Below are positions 1 to 6,797 of a stretch of DNA of 13,935 nucleotides, piece by piece. Made by a program: the position numbers and the translations under genes. The notes beneath the pieces are model-generated. The model was not told where the DNA came from, searched no databases, and worked only from the letters and a program-made list of their open reading frames with translations. The first letter of the stretch is position 1, and each line of letters opens with the position of its first letter. The stretch is from JBBSOW01 sp038259365 (lineage in GTDB: Bacteria; Actinomycetota; Actinomycetes; Propionibacteriales; Propionibacteriaceae), in the NCBI GenBank assembly GCA_038259365.1, contig JBBSOW010000081.1, positions 1-13,935 of the forward strand, read 5' to 3'.

Positions 1-2406
1 GGAGCCTCCACCGAGGATCATCAGCAGGGCGACCGGATGACGGTCACGCTAAGCGACATGGAGGAACTCGCCGCGGATGTCGAGTCGCGAACCGGTCGCT
101 TCGCGGGCGAGCTTCCGGACGCCGAGCAATCAGCGCGAACCTCGGAGGCAAAGCAGCAGGCCGTCGCCACCGCACCCGAGCGCACCGAGGACGCGAAGTC
201 GGTCGCGCGCTCGGCCGCCGAGGATCAGCTGAGCGATACGGCGTCCGCCCCCGGTGCCGCCCCTCAGGAGTCCGCAGTCACCGCCGCTTCGCAGGCACTC
301 GTCACCCAGGCCGCCACCACATCAGTCGGTCGTTGGTCGGAGGTGTTGCCGATGCCCGTCATTCCGGTTTTCACCGCCATGCTGCCATCGGGCAAGGTGC
401 TGATCTGGGATTCGGTCGGCGACCAACCGACCGAGAGCTATGAGACGCACGACTTCACCCGTGCCGCGCTCTTCAACCCGGCCACGTCCACCAGCCGACG
501 GGTCGACCTCATGGGGGCGAACATCTTCTGCGCCGGCTTCGTGCAGCTGGAGAACGGCAACGTCTTCGTGGCCGGTGGCAACGCCGATCGGTTCCTCCAG
601 GGCATCAATCAAACCCACATCTTCGATTGGCGCACTGAGACGTGGTCGCGCGGGCCCGACATGGCGGAGGCGAGATGGTATCCCTCGGTCGCCGCGCTGA
701 ACAACGGCGAGGCCTTCATCATCGGTGGTGGGCCCACCTTTGCCGAGGCGCGGGAACTCAACGGCGCCATCCGCAAGCTCTTCACGGCCACCACCCCCTC
801 GGACCGCAACTACCAGCACGTGCAGTCCGCGCCCGACGGGCAGGTCTTGCAGACCGGCGTGGACTCACCGCTACGGAAGTTCCAGACCGCAGGGGACGGT
901 GCCGTCGCCACCGCCGGTTCTCGCGACGGCCTCTACCGCGATTACAGCAGTTACGCCGTCTATCAGCCGGGCAAGGTGTTGGTGACCGGCGGCGGTTCCA
1001 CCGACGAGGACGGGGCCAGGCGGCCCACCCGGACGGCGGTGGTCATCGACTCCACCTCTGGCCAGCCGATCGCGACGCCCACCGCGCCCATGAGCGGGCC
1101 GCGCAAGCAGGCCAACCTCACCATGCTCGCCGACGGCACCGCCCTGGAGACCGGGGGGCTGGCCACCCGGGAGCTCGTCAACCTCGACACGGGGGTCACG
1201 GCCGCCGAGCTGTGGAACCCCGCGACCGACAGCTGGCGCACCCTGGCCAGCGCCTCGGTGCTGCGGCAGTACCATTCCACCGCCGTTCTCCTGCCCGACG
1301 GTCGCGTCTTCACCGGCGGTGGCGGTATCTGCGGCGCCTGCCAAACCCTGGGCTACCTCCAAAAGGACGCCGAGATCTTCACCCCCCCGTACCTGCTCAA
1401 GCCCGGCTCGAACACGGCCACCGCCGCCCGTCCGACGGTCACCGGGGCACCCAAGAAGACCGGATACGACACGAGCTTCACCGTGACCTCACCGCAGGCG
1501 GGATCGATAGCCAAGGTGGCCATGGTGCGCCTGGGGGCGACGACCCACGCCGAGGATCAGGGCCAGCGGTATCTGCCGCTGTCGTTCAAAACCTCCGGTA
1601 GGACCGTGACCGTCGCCTCCCCGGCCAACCCGAACGATGCACCGCCGGGCTACTACATGTTGTTCGTCCTGAACGCAGCCGGGGTGCCGTCGCAGGCTTC
1701 GATGGTGCAGGTGGCCCGCGGCGGGGTCGACCCCTCGACCATCCCCGTGCAGCTCTTCTCCGAGTACAACTCCGGCGGTATCGTTCAGTCGCTGCAGATC
1801 GGCGCCTACCGCTCGTCTGCTGGCCATCTCGGGCTGGTCGGCAACGACGCGGTGAGCTCGGTGAAGGTAGCCAAGGGTTACCAGGCGACGCTGTGCAGCT
1901 CCGATCGGCTGACGTCTTGTCGAACCTTCACCGCTGGCACGGCCAACCTGCCTTCCTCGGCCAACGACCGGGCGAGCTCGGTCCGGGTCCGCTACGTCGG
2001 CACAAAGGTGAAACCACCGACCAACCTGGCCCTTCGCCGACCGGTCAAGGTCACTTCCACGGAACGTCGGTGGCTGGGTGGTAAGAACGCCGTCGACGGG
2101 CGCCGCAGTACCCGGTGGTCCTCCAAGTACTCCAACAAGCAGAGCATCCGGATCGACCTCGGGCGGAAGAAGTCCATCAAGCGGGTCGTGCTGAACTGGG
2201 AGCGGGCCTACGGGAAGTCGTTCAAGATCCAGACCTCCAACAACGGTCGGTCGTGGTCGACGATCTACTCGACGAAGTCAGGACGCGGTGGGACCCAAAC
2301 CCTGAAGGGCCTCAAGGGCTCCGGTCGCTACATCCGGATGTACGGCACCAAGCGGGGCACCAGGTGGGGTTACTCGTTGTACGAGTTCGCCGTCTACTCC
2401 GCGTAG
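1..2406 (+). CDS. Secreted galactose-oxidase-like radical copper oxidase with C-terminal crystallin-like and discoidin/CBM32 domains (5' partial)
   Basis: Probable extracellular copper radical oxidase, a family that oxidises primary alcohols or sugars to aldehydes with release of H2O2. Residues are numbered from the ATG at 37, but the frame is open to base 1 and no signal peptide is visible, so the true start probably lies upstream. Residues 1-95 are an Ala/Glu/Thr-rich linker. The kelch/glyoxal-oxidase core follows, then a DUF1929-like domain. All expected metal-site residues are present: Cys165 in IFCAG, Tyr215 in ARWYPS (the Cys-Tyr crosslink pair), Tyr412-His413 in LRQYHS, and His504 in TTHAED. 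The Trp that stacks on the cofactor in fungal galactose oxidase is not conserved; the region reads GGGPTF (230-235). Residues about 569-655 resemble a beta/gamma-crystallin or I36-type domain, and 663-789 resemble an F5/8 type C (CBM32) domain. Substrate is unknown. An alternative reading is a GlxA-like enzyme of cell-surface glycan deposition. Confidence 0.85.
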   Translation, partial: GASTEDHQQGDRMTVTLSDMEELAADVESRTGRFAGELPDAEQSARTSEAKQQAVATAPERTEDAKSVARSAAEDQLSDTASAPGAAPQESAVTAASQALVTQAATTSVGRWSEVLPMPVIPVFTAMLPSGKVLIWDSVGDQPTESYETHDFTRAALFNPATSTSRRVDLMGANIFCAGFVQLENGNVFVAGGNADRFLQGINQTHIFDWRTETWSRGPDMAEARWYPSVAALNNGEAFIIGGGPTFAEARELNGAIRKLFTATTPSDRNYQHVQSAPDGQVLQTGVDSPLRKFQTAGDGAVATAGSRDGLYRDYSSYAVYQPGKVLVTGGGSTDEDGARRPTRTAVVIDSTSGQPIATPTAPMSGPRKQANLTMLADGTALETGGLATRELVNLDTGVTAAELWNPATDSWRTLASASVLRQYHSTAVLLPDGRVFTGGGGICGACQTLGYLQKDAEIFTPPYLLKPGSNTATAARPTVTGAPKKTGYDTSFTVTSPQAGSIAKVAMVRLGATTHAEDQGQRYLPLSFKTSGRTVTVASPANPNDAPPGYYMLFVLNAAGVPSQASMVQVARGGVDPSTIPVQLFSEYNSGGIVQSLQIGAYRSSAGHLGLVGNDAVSSVKVAKGYQATLCSSDRLTSCRTFTAGTANLPSSANDRASSVRVRYVGTKVKPPTNLALRRPVKVTSTERRWLGGKNAVDGRRSTRWSSKYSNKQSIRIDLGRKKSIKRVVLNWERAYGKSFKIQTSNNGRSWSTIYSTKSGRGGTQTLKGLKGSGRYIRMYGTKRGTRWGYSLYEFAVYSA

Positions 2407-2432
2407 TCTTCGACATGCCTCGGCTCCTTCAA

Positions 2433-2453
2433 GCGCGAACGCGGGGTTTGCGC
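2433..2453 (+). terminator. Weak hairpin downstream of the copper oxidase gene
   Basis: An imperfect 8-base inverted repeat (GCGCGAAC at 2433-2440, GTTTGCGC at 2446-2453, one mismatch, 5-base loop) lies 26 bases after the stop codon. No T-run follows it, so it could be a weak or factor-dependent terminator, or mere GC-rich symmetry. No better terminator is visible in this gap. Confidence 0.2.
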
Positions 2454-2553
2454 CGCAGCGATTTCGAGCGCGTGGTCCCAATTTCGGGTCCGTCGGGTGA
2501 TTGGCTGAGGCCATCGAGGCCCGTTACCATCCCGTATGCCGGTAGCGGTGGGG

Positions 2554-2559
2554 TATAGT
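2554..2559 (+). promoter_or_regulatory. Candidate -10 element TATAGT for leaderless transcription of the fusion gene
   Basis: TATAGT fits the actinobacterial TAnnnT -10 consensus and ends six bases before the ATG at 2566. That puts the expected transcription start on the A of the start codon. No clear -35 hexamer is seen. A second hexamer, TACCAT (2525-2530), lies five bases before an in-frame ATG at 2536, so a start ten codons earlier is possible. Confidence 0.5.
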
Positions 2560-2565
2560 CCTGCC

Positions 2566-4608
2566 ATGGCGCAAGGGGACTATTACGATGTTGTCGTCAT
2601 AGGTGCGGGCCAAGCAGGCATCAGCGTTTCTCACGCATTGTCGAAGCGGAACATCTCCCACATCATCGTCGAGAGTGATGCACCCTTCTCGTCGTGGAGG
2701 AACCGATGGGAGGGTTTCAGGGCCAACACTCCCAGCTGGATGAATACCCTGCCCATTCTCGATCCAAAGGTGTATCCAGGGGCCACCCCCAACGGTTTCG
2801 CGACTCGCGACGAAATCGTTGACTACCTAGACAAATGCCTTGCCGAACTCGGTCCGCCGATCCTTCGCGCGCACGTGAGCTCAGTGGATCGCGGGGATGC
2901 AAACTGGGTGGTGCACGCAGGCGATTCCCACATCAAGGCGAATAGCGTCGTCGTCTGCAACGGCGCCATGTCCACGCCACGTACTCCCGAGTTCGCGTCC
3001 CAAGTGCCTGCGGAGGTTCCGCAACTCCACTCCAGCAGGTATCTGAATCCTGAACAGATCACCTCATCAAGGGTGTTGGTCGTGGGAAGCGCGGCAAGCG
3101 GAGTGCAGATCACCCGGCTTTTGGCCGAATCCGGCCGGTTCGACGGCGTACACCTCGCGACCAGTCGCGTGCTGGTCCTTCCAAGACACATCGCGGGAGT
3201 GCCGATCCATCGGGTGGTTCACGCCTTCGGGCTCTTCGACGTCCGCATCGACTCGCTACTGGGCAAGCTCATGTACTCGGGGTTGGAGACGCGCGGCGAC
3301 CCGATCATGCGCCCCACGCCCAAAGATCTGGCGCGCACGTTCGACGTGAGGTTGCACGAGAGACTGTCGGGCATCACCGGCTCGACGCTGGCCTTCGCCG
3401 ACGGGCAGACCCTGAACACCGACGATCTCACCATCGTGTGGTGCACGGGCTTCCAGGGTGACTACTCCTTCATCCACCCCGGCAGCGAGAAAGCGGTGTT
3501 CGACGAGGCCGGTCATCCACGCCACCGACGCGGGGTTGTGCCGGACGCCCCCGGCCTGTACTTCGTCGGCCTTCGATACCAGCACACAAGTGCATCGCAC
3601 GACATCTACGGAGTAGGAAAGGATGCAGATTTCGTGGCAGAAGACATCTCGAATCGGCTTTCCGAGAAAGAGCAAATGAAACTTGTCCCGGTCACCACGT
3701 GCTGTGTTTGTAAAACCTCAGATGCCGAGCAGATCGCCAGCGGCTGGGATTTCGAATATCGCACCGGCCCCGATATTTTCGGGGCCCGGGAGTGCAACGA
3801 GTGCGGAAATGTTTATCTGAATCCACGCCCCGACGTTTCCGAGTTCGAGCGGATCTATCCGCCTGAGTATCACTCGCTCGATTTCTCGGCCGAGAGCTTC
3901 TCGTTGGTGCACCGAATTCGTTCGCGGTTGGAGGCCCGACGTCTGCTTCGCTACTGCACAGGTGTGCCCGCTGACGCTCGGATCCTCGATATCGGATGCG
4001 GAGACGGTTTTCACCTGAAGCTGCTGCGCAAGTTCGGGAAGCCGGGCTGGAGTCTCGAGGGGGTCGACGTCGACGCCCGGGCCGTTGAGATCGCCTCCCG
4101 CCATGGCGCCACCATCCATCAGGGTGCCGTCGAGGACATCGATCTTGGGGAGAACCGCTACGACGTCGTCTACACCATCCAGACCCTTGAGCATGTCGCG
4201 CACCCGGACAGGATGCTCGCCGCCATCCACCGGTTGCTCAAGCCCGGTGGACGCCTCGTCGTCGTCACCGACAACACCGATTCCGTCGACTTCGGTTTGT
4301 TCAAGAAGCGTCACTGGGGTGGCTACCACTTCCCGCGACACTGGAACCTGTTCAACCCGTCGTCACTGGGGCGCCTAGCGCGCACCACCGGTTTCGACGT
4401 GGAGAAAATTGAGACCATCGTGAGCCCGGTCAACTGGGTATATTCGGTCCACAACACCCTGGTCGACAAGAATGCCCCGCAATGGCTCGTTAACCGGTTC
4501 ACTCTCAAGTCGCCCGTCGCACTGGGGGTCTTCACCGTGGTCGACATGGGACTGCAGCGGATCGGCCGGGGGGCACTTCTGAACGCGTTCCTGCGCAAGC
4601 CGAAATAG
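2566..4608 (+). CDS. Fused flavin-dependent monooxygenase-like / zinc-ribbon SAM-dependent methyltransferase
   Basis: One uninterrupted 680-residue frame holds two complete enzyme modules. Residues 1-370 look like a CzcO/FMO-type FAD/NAD(P)H oxidoreductase: FAD Rossmann motif GAGQAG (13-18), second nucleotide motif GSAASG (174-179), and a late CTGF segment typical of the fold. Residues 371-680 look like a class I methyltransferase preceded by a zinc ribbon (C379xxC382 and C410xxC413), with SAM motif I as ILDIGCG (473-479) and a later LKPGG strand-loop. Such zinc-ribbon methyltransferases are common in surface-glycan and secondary-metabolite clusters, but the substrate cannot be read from sequence. 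The ATG at 2566 was chosen because it sits eight residues before the Rossmann strand and six bases after a TATAGT hexamer; ATG 2536 is an alternative. An internal ATG at 3676, after a GAGAAAGAG tract, could give a free methyltransferase. GC is about 48 percent over 3601-3720, well below the neighbours. Confidence 0.85.
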   Translation: MAQGDYYDVVVIGAGQAGISVSHALSKRNISHIIVESDAPFSSWRNRWEGFRANTPSWMNTLPILDPKVYPGATPNGFATRDEIVDYLDKCLAELGPPILRAHVSSVDRGDANWVVHAGDSHIKANSVVVCNGAMSTPRTPEFASQVPAEVPQLHSSRYLNPEQITSSRVLVVGSAASGVQITRLLAESGRFDGVHLATSRVLVLPRHIAGVPIHRVVHAFGLFDVRIDSLLGKLMYSGLETRGDPIMRPTPKDLARTFDVRLHERLSGITGSTLAFADGQTLNTDDLTIVWCTGFQGDYSFIHPGSEKAVFDEAGHPRHRRGVVPDAPGLYFVGLRYQHTSASHDIYGVGKDADFVAEDISNRLSEKEQMKLVPVTTCCVCKTSDAEQIASGWDFEYRTGPDIFGARECNECGNVYLNPRPDVSEFERIYPPEYHSLDFSAESFSLVHRIRSRLEARRLLRYCTGVPADARILDIGCGDGFHLKLLRKFGKPGWSLEGVDVDARAVEIASRHGATIHQGAVEDIDLGENRYDVVYTIQTLEHVAHPDRMLAAIHRLLKPGGRLVVVTDNTDSVDFGLFKKRHWGGYHFPRHWNLFNPSSLGRLARTTGFDVEKIETIVSPVNWVYSVHNTLVDKNAPQWLVNRFTLKSPVALGVFTVVDMGLQRIGRGALLNAFLRKPK

Positions 4609-4718
4609 CGCCCATCTCCGCGTCCGCATGCTCGGGAACGCAGATATCGCAGCCTGCTTTCGCCGTGGCCGTTCGGGGGAGGGTAGGAGCCGTTGGACTG
4701 GGGCGGCCACCTTCTCCC

Positions 4719-4737
4719 GCCCGGCTACCTGCCGGGC
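4719..4737. other. Hairpin overlapping the lepA stop codon
   Basis: A perfect 7-base inverted repeat (GCCCGGC at 4719-4725 and GCCGGGC at 4731-4737, 5-base loop) spans the lepA stop codon in the gap between the convergent fusion gene and lepA. No T-run follows on either strand, so it is not a standard intrinsic terminator. No other terminator is visible in the 116-base convergent gap. Confidence 0.3.
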
Positions 4738-6641
4738 CGAGCGTCGGTCGTCGACAGCGCGGCCACGAAGGCCTCCTGGGGCACCTCGACCCGGCCGACC
4801 ATCTTCATCCGCTTCTTGCCTTCCTTCTGCTTCTCCAACAGCTTGCGCTTACGGCTGATGTCCCCGCCGTAGCATTTGGCCAGCACGTCCTTGCGGATGG
4901 CCCGGATCGTCTCGCGCGCAATCACCCGGGCGCCGATGGCCGCCTGGATCGGCACCTCGAACTGCTGGCGTGGAATGAGTTCCTTCAGCTTGGTGGCCAT
5001 CATGACTCCGTAGGAGTAAGACTTATCCCGGTGCACGATGGAGGAAAACGCGTCGACGGGTTCCCCGTGCAGCAAGATATCCACCTTGACCAGGTCCGCG
5101 GCTACCTCGCCGGCCTCGTCGTAGTCGAGGCTGGCGTAACCCTTGGTGCGCGACTTCAACGCGTCGAAGAAGTCGAAGACGATCTCGGCCAGCGGCAGGG
5201 TGTAGCGGATCTCGACGCGATCCTCGGACAGGTAGTCCAGGCCCAGCTGGATGCCGCGGCGGGCCTGGCACAGTTCCAAAATCGTGCCGATGAACTCGGC
5301 GGGCGCGAGCAGCGTCGCCTTCACCACCGGCTCGTACACCTCGGCGATCTTGCCGTTCACCGGATACTCCGAGGGGTTGGTCACCACGCTCTCGCTGCCG
5401 TCTTCCATGACGACGCGGTAGACGACGTTGGGGGCGGTCGAGATGAGGTCGAGGTTGAACTCGCGCTCGAGGCGCTCCCGCACGATCTCCATGTGCAGCA
5501 GCCCGAGAAAGCCGATCCGGAAACCAAAGCCGAGGGCCCCGGAGGTCTCAGGCTCATAGGTCAGGGCGGCGTCGTTGAGTTGGAGCTTGTCCAGCGCTTC
5601 GCGGAGCTCGGGGAAGTCCGCGCCGTCGATGGGGAACAGGCCGGCGTAGACCATCGGGTTGGGGTGCCGGTAGCCTCCCAGCGATTCCTGAGCGGGCCGC
5701 GTCGAGACGGTGACGGTGTCACCCACGCGCGATTGCCGAACCTCCTTCACCCCGGTGATCAGGTAGCCGGTCTCGCCCACGCCGATCGAATCGACCTTGA
5801 TCTGATCGGGAGAGATCACGCCCACCTCCAAGACCTCGTGGGTGGCCTTGGTCGACATCATCAGGATCCGTTCGCGATGCGATATCTCGCCGTCGAACAC
5901 GCGCACGTAGGTGATCACGCCGCGATAGGTGTCGTAGATCGAATCGAAGATCAGCGCCCGCGGAGGCGCGTTCGCGTCGCCGACCGGGGCCGGCACCTGC
6001 TCGACGATCTCGTCGAGCAACTCGCGCACGCCGACGCCGGTCTTGGCCGAGACCCTCAGCACCTCGCCGGGATCGCAGCCAATGATCCCCGCCAGCTCGG
6101 CGGCGAACTTCTCCGGCTGCGCGTTGGGCAGATCGATCTTGTTCAGCACCGGGATGATGTGCAGATCGGCCTCGAGCGCCAGGTACAGGTTGGCCAACGT
6201 CTGCGCTTCGATGCCCTGAGCGGCGTCGACGAGGAGGATGGCTCCCTCGCACGCGGCGAGGGAGCGGGACACCTCGTAGGTGAAATCGACGTGACCCGGC
6301 GTGTCGATCATGTTCAGAACGAACCTGCGGGGGGCTTCGCCCCCCGCACTCCCCCCGGACAGGCTTGGATCTCGCTCCGCTCGCGCGTCTTCCTTACCGT
6401 CGACAGGCTCCTTTGTCGCGTCGACGGTCCACGGCATCCTGATGGCCTGGGATTTGATCGTGATGCCGCGCTCGCGCTCGATGTCCATGCGATCCAGGTA
6501 CTGGGCGCGCATGGCGCGCGAATCCACGACACCGGTCAGCTGCAGCATCCGGTCCGCCAGCGTCGACTTCCCGTGATCGATGTGGGCGATGATGCAAAAG
6601 TTCCGAATAATCTCGGGGGGCGTCTTGCCGGGTGTGGGCAC
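4725..6641 (-). CDS. lepA: Elongation factor 4 (ribosomal back-translocase LepA)
   Basis: Translational GTPase that binds the ribosome and acts on stalled or mistranslocated complexes and on 30S biogenesis. The 638-residue protein shows G1 AHIDHGKST (19-27), the G2 segment RGIT (58-61), G3 DTPGH (113-117), G4 NKID, and the LepA-specific C-terminal part with the KGYASLDYD and GGDISRKRKLLEKQKEGKKRM segments. The GTG start at 6641 was chosen because AGGAGAG lies eight bases upstream and the protein then begins a normal distance before IIRNFCIIAHIDHGKST; the frame is open to an ATG at 6716 but has no family similarity there. Oddity: about 31 extra residues (about 75-105) sit between G2 and G3, where most family members have only a short loop. 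They coincide with a palindromic DNA element. Reading frame and all GTPase motifs are intact, so the protein is probably functional. Confidence 0.97.
   Translation of the reverse strand: MPTPGKTPPEIIRNFCIIAHIDHGKSTLADRMLQLTGVVDSRAMRAQYLDRMDIERERGITIKSQAIRMPWTVDATKEPVDGKEDARAERDPSLSGGSAGGEAPRRFVLNMIDTPGHVDFTYEVSRSLAACEGAILLVDAAQGIEAQTLANLYLALEADLHIIPVLNKIDLPNAQPEKFAAELAGIIGCDPGEVLRVSAKTGVGVRELLDEIVEQVPAPVGDANAPPRALIFDSIYDTYRGVITYVRVFDGEISHRERILMMSTKATHEVLEVGVISPDQIKVDSIGVGETGYLITGVKEVRQSRVGDTVTVSTRPAQESLGGYRHPNPMVYAGLFPIDGADFPELREALDKLQLNDAALTYEPETSGALGFGFRIGFLGLLHMEIVRERLEREFNLDLISTAPNVVYRVVMEDGSESVVTNPSEYPVNGKIAEVYEPVVKATLLAPAEFIGTILELCQARRGIQLGLDYLSEDRVEIRYTLPLAEIVFDFFDALKSRTKGYASLDYDEAGEVAADLVKVDILLHGEPVDAFSSIVHRDKSYSYGVMMATKLKELIPRQQFEVPIQAAIGARVIARETIRAIRKDVLAKCYGGDISRKRKLLEKQKEGKKRMKMVGRVEVPQEAFVAALSTTDARPGR
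6326..6428. repeat. Palindromic repeat element inserted in frame within lepA
   Basis: Two inverted repeats lie together in the lepA G2-G3 loop. TGCGGGGGG (6326-6334) pairs perfectly with CCCCCCGCA (6340-6348) around a CTTCG loop. ACCGTCGAC (6396-6404) pairs perfectly with GTCGACGGT (6420-6428), which also leaves GTCGAC as a direct repeat 21 bases apart. The GACAGGCTC core and the G-run/CTTCG/C-run hairpin look to me like dispersed short repeats of high-GC genomes; this is an inference that needs a genome-wide comparison. The encoded residues are Gly/Glu/Ala/Ser-rich and unlike LepA. Confidence 0.6.
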
Positions 6642-6649
6642 TGAGTGAA

Positions 6650-6656
6650 CTCTCCT
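6650..6656 (-). promoter_or_regulatory. Shine-Dalgarno sequence that fixes the lepA start
   Basis: Read on the minus strand this is AGGAGAG, ending eight bases before the GTG at 6641. It is the only good ribosome binding site in the region and decides the start against the in-frame ATG at 6716. Confidence 0.8.
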
Positions 6657-6661
6657 AGGAT

Positions 6662-6688
6662 CGAGATCGCCACCAAAGAACGATCTCG
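6662..6688 (-). other. Inverted repeat in the lepA 5' leader
   Basis: CGAGATCG (6662-6669) and CGATCTCG (6681-6688) form a perfect 8-base stem with an 11-base loop just upstream of the lepA Shine-Dalgarno sequence. The arm nearer the start contains TCTC, which could instead pair with GAGA of the Shine-Dalgarno. A regulatory role is conjecture, and it could also be an operator-like dyad in the divergent promoter region. Confidence 0.35.
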
Positions 6689-6785
6689 GCGGGCGTTCGC
6701 CTCGCCGTGGGACCAACCGCTATTTTCGCACGCAGGGCGCGCCTGGCCCAATCGGTTCACCCGATCCGCCTTGGGTGATGGGGAA

Positions 6786-6791
6786 TATCAT
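6786..6791 (+). promoter_or_regulatory. Candidate -10 element TATCAT for the leaderless esterase gene
   Basis: TATCAT matches TAnnnT and ends six bases before the GTG at 6798, so transcription would begin on the start codon itself. No Shine-Dalgarno or convincing -35 box is seen. The stretch from the hexamer to the start closely resembles the one before the antitoxin gene at 12702. Confidence 0.55.
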
Positions 6792-6797
6792 CGGCGC

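Noticed and set aside
2525..2553. Classical -35 box for the fusion gene
   Set aside because: No TTGACA-like hexamer lies 16-18 bases before TATAGT.
4665..6644. Very long open frame on the + strand opposite lepA
   Set aside because: It is the antisense shadow of lepA, caused by GC-rich codon structure; the product is His/Arg/Val-rich and resembles no family.
6642..6716. Extended N-terminus of LepA from an ATG at 6716
   Set aside because: The extra 25 residues are unlike LepA, and a good Shine-Dalgarno sequence directs initiation at the GTG 6641.
6645..6797. Extended N-terminus of the esterase from an ATG at 6645
   Set aside because: It would hide the signal peptide inside the protein and overlap the lepA leader; the GTG 6798 has a -10 element at ideal spacing.
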